A stretch of 8,552 bases of DNA from SHAN690 sp040905305 (GTDB lineage: Bacteria; Bacteroidota; Bacteroidia; Flavobacteriales_G; Salibacteraceae), in NCBI GenBank assembly GCA_040905305.1, contig JBBDRU010000087.1, positions 1 through 8,552 on the forward strand, in the 5' to 3' direction. Below are positions 1 to 5,900 of the stretch, piece after piece. A program made the translations under genes and the position numbers. Position 1 is the stretch's first letter. Every line of letters begins with the position of its first letter. The notes under the pieces are model-generated. The model saw nothing but the letters and a program-made list of their open reading frames with translations. It had not been told where the DNA came from and did not search any database.

Positions 1-662
1 CTACATTTTACATGATTGTCGGGTTGATCAAACCCAATGAAGGCAACATTTACCTTAATGATCGAAACATTACAGGGCTACCGATGTACAAGCGCTCTCA
101 GCAGGGTGTAGGATATCTTCCGCAGGAAGCTTCTGTATTCAGAAAACTCAGCGTTGAGGATAACCTTAAAGCTGTTTTAGAAATGCGTAAAGACATCTCG
201 AAAGCAGAACAAGCCGAAAAACTGGAAAGCTTGTTAGATGAATTTGGATTGCAGCATGTGCGACAAAATCGCGGGGATTTGCTTTCGGGAGGAGAAAGAA
301 GGCGAACGGAAATAGCCCGTTCCTTAGCGTCTGACCCAAAATTTATTTTGTTGGACGAACCTTTTGCAGGTGTTGACCCTATTGCCGTAGAAGACATTCA
401 ATCGATCGTAGCAAAATTAAAAGAAAAGAACATCGGTATTTTGATCACCGACCATAATGTTCAAGAGACACTTTCTATCACCGACCGCGCTTACCTTTTG
501 TTTGAAGGAAGTATATTAAAGGCCGGTTCAGCTGAGGATCTTGCTAATGACCCACAAGTAAGAAAAGTTTACCTTGGTGAAAACTTCGAATTAAAGCAAT
601 CTATTCACAAAAAAACTCGTTTGAGTCAGACAGATTCGAGCTCAAACAAATTAAACTTATAG
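1..662 (+). CDS. lptB: LPS export ABC transporter ATP-binding protein LptB (5'-truncated by window edge)
   Basis: LptB is the cytoplasmic ATPase of the LptB2FG complex, which extracts lipopolysaccharide from the inner membrane and drives it along the Lpt bridge. The reading frame is open to the left edge (first whole codon at base 3, reading TFYM), so the ATG at 12 is internal. In the family this stretch directly follows the GxxGxGKTT Walker A loop, which must lie just outside. Visible are the Q-loop region (GYLPQEASVFRKLSVEDNL), the signature LSGGERRRTEIARSL (near 282-325), Walker B with catalytic Glu (ILLDEPFAGVDP, near 345-380), the H-loop ITDHNV (near 442-460) and the typical end region VYLGENFEL. 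The GERRRxEIARSLA signature and the DHNVxETL sequence are characteristic of LptB rather than other ABC ATPases. After GENFELK there is a polar tail of about 20 residues whose last codons overlap purS on the other strand. Confidence in identity is high; the N-terminus is not visible. Confidence 0.95.
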   Translation, partial: TFYMIVGLIKPNEGNIYLNDRNITGLPMYKRSQQGVGYLPQEASVFRKLSVEDNLKAVLEMRKDISKAEQAEKLESLLDEFGLQHVRQNRGDLLSGGERRRTEIARSLASDPKFILLDEPFAGVDPIAVEDIQSIVAKLKEKNIGILITDHNVQETLSITDRAYLLFEGSILKAGSAEDLANDPQVRKVYLGENFELKQSIHKKTRLSQTDSSSNKLNL

Positions 663-886
663 CTCTCCATAATCATATTGCAAAGCAACTTTCTGCAAGC
701 CTCATCTACTTTTTCTCGGGCAGATGCCTCATTCTCGGCATCAATTTCAAGATGAATATGCTTTCCGATGCGCACATTGCTTATTTCACTTAACCCTAAG
801 TTCCCCATGGTAGATGTCACCGCTTTGCCCTGTGGGTCAAGTAGGTTAGCGTGTGGCATAATAACGATTTCAGCTTTAAACTTCAT
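626..886 (-). CDS. purS: Phosphoribosylformylglycinamidine synthase subunit PurS
   Basis: PurS is the small structural subunit of the three-part FGAM synthase (PurS-PurQ-PurL), which converts FGAR to FGAM with glutamine and ATP in purine synthesis. It bridges the amidotransferase and synthetase subunits in the cytoplasm. The 86-residue product has the family length (about 80-85) and its hallmarks: an opening beta strand (MKFKAEIVIMP), the LLDPQGKAV segment near residues 15-23, the GLSEISNVRIGKHIHLE block near 31-47, and a helix ending in CRKLLCNMIMESYKF. The ATG at 884-886 lies inside the end of pssA (11-base overlap), suggesting co-transcription and coupled translation. Its last 12 codons overlap the end of convergent lptB. 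No purL or purQ is in the window, so they should be elsewhere, with PurL of the short PurS-dependent type (inference). Confidence 0.93.
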   Translation of the reverse strand: MKFKAEIVIMPHANLLDPQGKAVTSTMGNLGLSEISNVRIGKHIHLEIDAENEASAREKVDEACRKLLCNMIMESYKFNLFELESV

Positions 887-1760
887 CTTTTAATTGCGTT
901 TCTTTTGAGCCACCAAAAGTGGCATAAATGAATGAAAGGATGAAATATCCAATCATGAATATTGGTAAAATCAAATAGTCGATCAATCCGTAATTAATCG
1001 GAAGTTTCCAAAAATAAGGGATGAGAAAGATGACATAGCAAACCAAAGCCCAGCCGATCAAGAAGTAACGCCACTTATTCAATGCCCAGGTAATCCCCTT
1101 AAACTTCAAAGAAAGCATGGGTATTCTGCTCACTAAAAGCACTGCTAAAATCAAGGCTATTATTTGATAAGTAATCGTTTCGTTAAGCAATGCAACCAGC
1201 CACATATCAGATGCATCCCATTTTCTAATTTCTCCTAAAACCTGAATAAACTGATCGGAAAGTGGGTGATAAAAATTGAGGTGATAGTTGGCCTCTAACA
1301 TCAATGGTATGCTCACCACAAACATGGTCATCGCTGGCGTTGGCAAGCCAAGAAAGTGATCTTGATGTCCATCCTGAATGTTGAAGGTTGCAAGCCGAAA
1401 AACAGCGGCCATCGGTACCAAGCCCGCTACGGAAGCCTGAAGCAAAACCGGAAACGGCCATTCATTTATTTCCACAAAATAATATCCCTTCGTGATCACA
1501 ATCATTTGAAATAGGATAAAGCCGGGCACGACACCAAAAGTGATGGCATCGGCTAAGCTATCGAGTTGCTTGCCCAACTCACTTTGGGCATGGAGTAACC
1601 GAGCCACAAATCCGTCTAAGAAATCAAGAACCAATGCAATGCCAATGCAAACAACTGCGCTCAACATACGTTCATTAGCAATGAAAATAATGGCAAGAAA
1701 ACCCATCAAGACATTGCCCAGGGTAAAAAGATTGGGAACAAACCGAATGATCGCATTCAT
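876..1760 (-). CDS. pssA: CDP-diacylglycerol-serine O-phosphatidyltransferase (phosphatidylserine synthase)
   Basis: This integral membrane enzyme transfers a phosphatidyl group from CDP-diacylglycerol to L-serine, giving phosphatidylserine, the precursor of phosphatidylethanolamine. The 294-residue protein carries the complete CDP-alcohol phosphotransferase motif DX2DGX2ARX8GX3DX3D: Asp46, Asp49-Gly50, Ala53-Arg54, Gly63, Asp67 and Asp71. The opening RFVPNLFTLGNVLMGFLA is the usual PssA start and favours PssA over PgsA or choline transferases. Several hydrophobic segments follow (roughly 12-29, 33-49, 74-91, 105-125, 140-156, 194-212, 229-248, 258-285). The family core is shorter, so the C-terminal membrane part (after about 190) is an extension, common in Bacteroidota as far as I recall. 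The ATG at 1758-1760 is the natural start; another ATG about 25 bases upstream is out of frame. pssA is first in a probable pssA-purS operon and is transcribed away from the porV2-like gene. Confidence 0.92.
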   Translation of the reverse strand: MNAIIRFVPNLFTLGNVLMGFLAIIFIANERMLSAVVCIGIALVLDFLDGFVARLLHAQSELGKQLDSLADAITFGVVPGFILFQMIVITKGYYFVEINEWPFPVLLQASVAGLVPMAAVFRLATFNIQDGHQDHFLGLPTPAMTMFVVSIPLMLEANYHLNFYHPLSDQFIQVLGEIRKWDASDMWLVALLNETITYQIIALILAVLLVSRIPMLSLKFKGITWALNKWRYFLIGWALVCYVIFLIPYFWKLPINYGLIDYLILPIFMIGYFILSFIYATFGGSKETQLKDEV

Positions 1761-1765
1761 TCCGC

Positions 1766-1773
1766 CAAAGATA
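1766..1773 (-). promoter_or_regulatory. Possible Bacteroidota -7 box (TATCTTTG) for pssA-purS
   Basis: Read on the minus strand this is TATCTTTG, an exact match to the Bacteroidota -7 consensus TAnnTTTG. It ends 5 bases before the pssA ATG, so transcription from it would give an almost leaderless mRNA. No TTG-type -33 element is seen at the usual 19-21 base spacing, so this may be chance. Confidence 0.22.
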
Positions 1774-1852
1774 TTGCTTCAACATGGAGTATCCACACAA
1801 TTAAACCGATCAAGATCAGTTATTACTACCAACCAAAACACCGTTTAACTCG

Positions 1853-1860
1853 TACATTTG
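1853..1860 (+). promoter_or_regulatory. Possible Bacteroidota -7 box (TACATTTG) for porV2-porU2
   Basis: TACATTTG matches the TAnnTTTG consensus exactly and ends 9 bases before the ATG at 1870. Transcription would begin at or just before the start codon. No TTG -33 element is visible about 20 bases upstream (the stretch there is A/C-rich), so support is weak. Confidence 0.25.
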
Positions 1861-1869
1861 TTGGATCAT

Positions 1870-2952
1870 ATGAAGAATTTTCTGATCATTTTTTGCTTGT
1901 TTTTTATTGCCGGAGGGCAATTGAAATCACAAGCGCCAAAATACAGTAATGAATTTTTAAGTATTGGCGTTGGCGCAAGAGCACTGGCTATGAGCAAGGC
2001 GCAGGTAGCATCCGTAAATGACGTTACTTCTGCTTACTGGAATCCGGCCGGACTTACCGGCATCGATAACGACCTTCAGGTGGCTGGTCAACATGCCGAA
2101 TACTTTGCAGGAATCGCCAAGTATGATTATGCTGGCCTGGCAGCTCGTATTGACAGTACAAGTGCTTTGGCCATGAGCTTTATTCGCTTCGGTGTAGATG
2201 ACATTCCAAACACCACCGATTTGATCGACCAAAACGGAAGGGTAAATTATGATCGCATTACTTCCTTTTCAGCCGCAGATTATGCTTTTTTGGTTTCCTA
2301 CGCTAAAAAATTAGGCCCACCGGGATTGAGCGTTGGTGGTAATGCAAAAGTGATTTATCGTCAGATAGGCGACATGGCTCAAGCGTGGGGCTTCGGACTT
2401 GATGTCGGAGCTCAATATGCCACAGGAAATTGGCGTTTTGGAGCTACTGGCCGCGATGTTACCTCCACTTTCAATGCATGGAGTTTCTCGCTTGATGAAC
2501 GCACCAAAGAAGTTTTCGCAGCCACCGATAATGAGATCCCTCAAAACGGACTGGAGCTAACCTTACCAAAATTGAGCTTGGGCGCTGCACGAACATTTAA
2601 AATAAAAGATCGCGTAGGCGTCCTTACCGAGATAAATTTTGATATCACTACAGATGGTCGCAGAAACGTATTCATCAGCAGCGATCCATTCAGCGTTGAT
2701 CCAAATTTCGGCATTGAAATCGACTACATGAACATTCTATATGTGCGGGGTGGATTTGGTAATGTTCAGCGCATCAAAGCCGAAATTGGAAATTACAACG
2801 AATACACCTTTCAGCCGAATATAGGTGTTGGTGTGCACATTAAAGAAACCCTGAGTATAGATTATGCATTAACTGATATTGGTGATCAAAGTGTGGCGCT
2901 CTACTCTAATATTTTCAGTTTACGCGTTGCTATTAATAAAAAAGCGAAGTGA
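1870..2952 (+). CDS. PorV/PorQ-family outer-membrane beta-barrel protein (PorV2-like)
   Basis: Members of this family are FadL-like outer-membrane barrels. The best-known one, PorV, binds T9SS substrates and delivers them to the sortase PorU. The ATG at 1870 gives 360 residues with a clear Sec signal peptide: Lys2, a hydrophobic core at about 4-16, and probable cleavage near SQA/PKYS (residue 22). A TTG at 1858 would add only four polar residues, so the ATG is preferred; an in-frame stop sits at 1846-1848. The mature N-terminus carries the family signature FLSIGVGARALAMSKAQVA followed by VNDVTSAYWNPAGL (about 30-62). The rest alternates polar and aromatic/hydrophobic residues as in barrel strands and ends FSLRVAINKKAK. 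Its stop overlaps the start of the PorU2-like gene, so the two are surely co-expressed and probably partners. The direct pairing with a PorU2-like protein suggests PorV2 rather than the main PorV or PorQ. The family call is firm; the paralogue is an inference from context. Confidence 0.85.
   Translation: MKNFLIIFCLFFIAGGQLKSQAPKYSNEFLSIGVGARALAMSKAQVASVNDVTSAYWNPAGLTGIDNDLQVAGQHAEYFAGIAKYDYAGLAARIDSTSALAMSFIRFGVDDIPNTTDLIDQNGRVNYDRITSFSAADYAFLVSYAKKLGPPGLSVGGNAKVIYRQIGDMAQAWGFGLDVGAQYATGNWRFGATGRDVTSTFNAWSFSLDERTKEVFAATDNEIPQNGLELTLPKLSLGAARTFKIKDRVGVLTEINFDITTDGRRNVFISSDPFSVDPNFGIEIDYMNILYVRGGFGNVQRIKAEIGNYNEYTFQPNIGVGVHIKETLSIDYALTDIGDQSVALYSNIFSLRVAINKKAK
2949..2952 (+). other. GTGA stop/start overlap (translational coupling site)
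   Basis: The TGA stop of the porV2-like gene (2950-2952) overlaps the GTG start of the PorU2-like gene (2949-2951). The preceding bases are purine-rich (AAAAAAGCGAA) but contain no strong Shine-Dalgarno, so reinitiation by ribosomes finishing the upstream gene is the likely route. In-frame stops at 2934-2939 leave this GTG as the only start that keeps the signal peptide. Confidence 0.8.
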
Positions 2953-5900
2953 AACGGTTTACATTAATCGTCCTTTCCATTTTCTTAGGCTTTCAGAGTG
3001 TTGGTCAGCCTTTGGCCAACTCCTGGATCGATTACGAAGCCTCGCGTTTTTACTTCAAGTTTAAGATTTCAGAAACGGGGGTCTGTAGGATTCCGCACAA
3101 CACTTTGCAGTTTGCCATGCAGCAAATAGGGGTGGATTTGAGTAATGTTGACCCGAATAGTCTGCAGGTTTTTGGTCGTGGGAAAGAGCAGTATATCTTC
3201 GTGGAAGGCTCTTCTGATGGCAGCTTTGACAGTGGAGATTACATCGAATTCTACGCTCAAAAAAACGATGGTTGGGCTGATGAAGTGCTCTATCCTGATG
3301 CTAATTCACATACCAATCCCTATTATAGTCTTTACAATGACACAGCCACCTATTTTGTCACCTGGAGTCCGACTAATACCGCATCCTCTTTCCGTTATGA
3401 AAACAAAGCCTATGGCACTGCTGCGGTCACTCCGGTTTCTTATGTCTTAAAAACGCTTGTTAGATTTTTCAATAACAATTATCAAAAAGGGATAGATTTA
3501 GGAGCAGGAAAACCTAAAGCCACTTATGACGGTGGCAAGGGTTGGATGAGCAATAATTTTGGATACAACAGTGGTAACACAAGTGGAATAATCACGTCCT
3601 CATTTCCCACCACAAGCCCTTATAATGGTTCAGCAACAAACCCAGCAGTTGAAGTTGCATTATCCGGCATAAACATCGGTGCAGGCGGAAATCAAGCTCA
3701 TCACACACAAATTCAGGTCAACACCGGTAACGGATTTAACGCCATCAGTAATGTTCTTTATTCATCCTTTGATTATGTGCGTGATATGAGTACGATTAGC
3801 GAACCGTTAACGTCAACGACACAAATCAGGTTAGTGGTTTCGCAAGCGGTTTCGCAAATCAATACTGCTTCTGATTATTCTGCATGTGCATATATCAACC
3901 TGACCTATCCCCGGACATTAGCCATGAACGGTGAAGACTTCTTTGAGTGTACCGTGCCACAGGCACAAAGCACACAGCATTTCAGCGCTACCAATTTTTC
4001 AAGTGCACAAGTTGATTGCATCTATGATCTTGGACAAAACAAACGCTATGAAGTAAGCCAAAACGGGGGCAGCATTCGTGCAAATATCGATGCAGGAAAC
4101 CAGCGCAGCTTGGTTCTGGCAAGCTCCAATAAAATAAAAACGCTTGGTAGTCAGGAGTTAGTTCCTGTTGAAGGAACTGGAAAGTTTACCGATCCATCGA
4201 GTTCTGAGCGCGAAAAAGCTTACATCATTATCAGCCATAAAAAACTGCAAACAGAAGCAGAACGTTACCGAACTTACCGAAGTAGTGATTTTAATACTGT
4301 TCTGATAGACATTGAAACGCTGTATGATCAATTTGCTTTTGGGATAAGAAAGCATCCTCTGGCGATTAGAAATTTTGCCGATTATGCACTAAAAACATGG
4401 AATACTGCTCCTCAACATCTTTTTCTATTGGGAAAATCAATAGCAGAGGAAACCATGCGCAAAAACAGTAATTACATGGCTCGCTCATTGATTCCTTGCA
4501 TGGGTTTTCCGCCATCAGATATCAGTATTACGGCAGGCTTAGATGGAAAAAAAACACATGTTCCGGCTATACCGACCGGTAGGCTAGCTGCGCGAAACAA
4601 TGAAGAAATAGCCGTTTACTTGAGCAAGGTCAGGGAGTTTGAACAAGCACAAAACCTCCAGATTATGCCTTACACTATAGACAATCGTAAATGGCAAAAA
4701 CATATCCTGCATTTTGCAGGTGGAAGTGATGGAGTAGAAAACAATCGATTCAAGGGTTATTTATCGAGCTATCAATCTTATGTTGAAGACAGTTTGTTTG
4801 CAGGAAAGACCTTTCTCTTCAGCAAAACCAGCGGAAATGTAATCGAACAATTAAATACAGACAGCGTGAGGTTACTCATAAAACAAGGCGCTGCACTATT
4901 GACCTTTTTCGGCCATGCATCAGGGAACAGTTTTGACCTAAGTGTTGACGACCCTTCCCTTTGGGACAATCGTGGACGCTATCCAATGGTGATTGCCAAT
5001 TCGTGCTTTTCAGGTAATATTCACTTGCCCGTTGAGGCGATTGGCAGCATTTCCGAACAATATTTGTTTACACCAAATGAGGGAGCTATATCTTTTATCG
5101 CAACTCCAGATCTAAGTTATGAAAGCTACCTTAACACCTATACCAATACGCTTTATCGACAGCTTTCAAGAGATAACTATGGTAAAAGTTTTTCTGAGCA
5201 AATGCAAGCCACCACTGATGCACTACCAGGCGATGAAAGAAATACGACCGTGGCACTTGAAATGACGTTGCACGGTGACCCTGCTTTGATGCTTTATCCG
5301 CACGACCGCACTGAGCTTACCATCAACGACCCCATTTTTGGCGCAGATGTTTCATTTTCACCATCCAATATTACTACTGATCTGGATTCCTTTGAAGTGA
5401 ATGTAAACCTGACAAATTTAGGAAGGTCAACAAGCAAGTCTTTCAATGTAACGGTTACAAGAAACTTTCCAAATGGTGCTCAGCCGGTCATTCAAACCAT
5501 GCAAGTTGACGGTATAAACTTCGGAAAGAATCTTCGCTTTAAATTTAACACTGATGCAGAAAACGGAATTGGTGAAAATGAGCTCACCGTTGATGTGGAT
5601 CTGCCATTAAGTGCGGTTGAAGAACATATTGAAAACACGAACAATCAAGTCACCAGGCTTCCATTCTTCATCAGCAGCTCTGATATTTTTCCTGTTTTTC
5701 CTTACGACTTCGCTGTAGTTCCCGACTTTGATGTAACGTTAAGAGCAAATACCGGTTACCCGTTTTTAAACAGTAACACCTATAGTTTTGAGATCGACAC
5801 AACTGATACCTATGACAGTCCGTTTAAAAAATCGACTAGCATTACCCAATCAGGCGCTGTTTTGAATTGGAATCCACAACTTGGAACAACAGGATTAAAA

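Larger units (their letters stand above)
1761..1869. promoter_or_regulatory. Divergent intergenic region between pssA and the porV2-like gene
   Basis: This is the only gap of any size in the window, 109 bases between the ATG of pssA (minus) and the ATG of the PorV-like gene (plus). Promoters for both operons are expected here because nothing upstream on either strand could supply transcription. It is A/T-rich with GATC repeats around 1808-1817, but I see no strong palindrome or recognisable riboswitch. A TAnnTTTG match occurs on each strand close to each start codon (listed separately). The role is inferred from gene layout rather than from a proven promoter. Confidence 0.6.

Noticed and set aside
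12..14. ATG at 12 as the start of lptB
   Set aside because: The frame is open upstream to the edge, and TFY before the Met matches the residues that follow the Walker A loop in LptB; this Met is internal.
1631..1650. Repeated CCAATGCAA within pssA
   Set aside because: Two short copies encoding parts of a hydrophobic membrane segment; explained by codon use.
1836..1846. AAAC-ACC-GTTT inverted repeat in the divergent intergenic region
   Set aside because: A four-base stem is too short to call an operator or terminator; expected by chance in A/T-rich DNA.
1540..1848. A plus-strand open frame of about 100 codons opposite the start of pssA
   Set aside because: Its product has no recognisable domain and mirrors the pssA coding sequence; a shadow frame.
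1858..1860. TTG at 1858 as the start of the porV2-like gene
   Set aside because: It adds only four residues before a well-formed signal peptide that begins at the ATG at 1870, and it falls inside the possible TACATTTG promoter box.
3836..3857. Tandem repeat of GGTTTCGCAA with a 12-base period
   Set aside because: Only two copies, in frame, encoding a repeated Val-Ser-Gln inside PorU2; ordinary coding redundancy.
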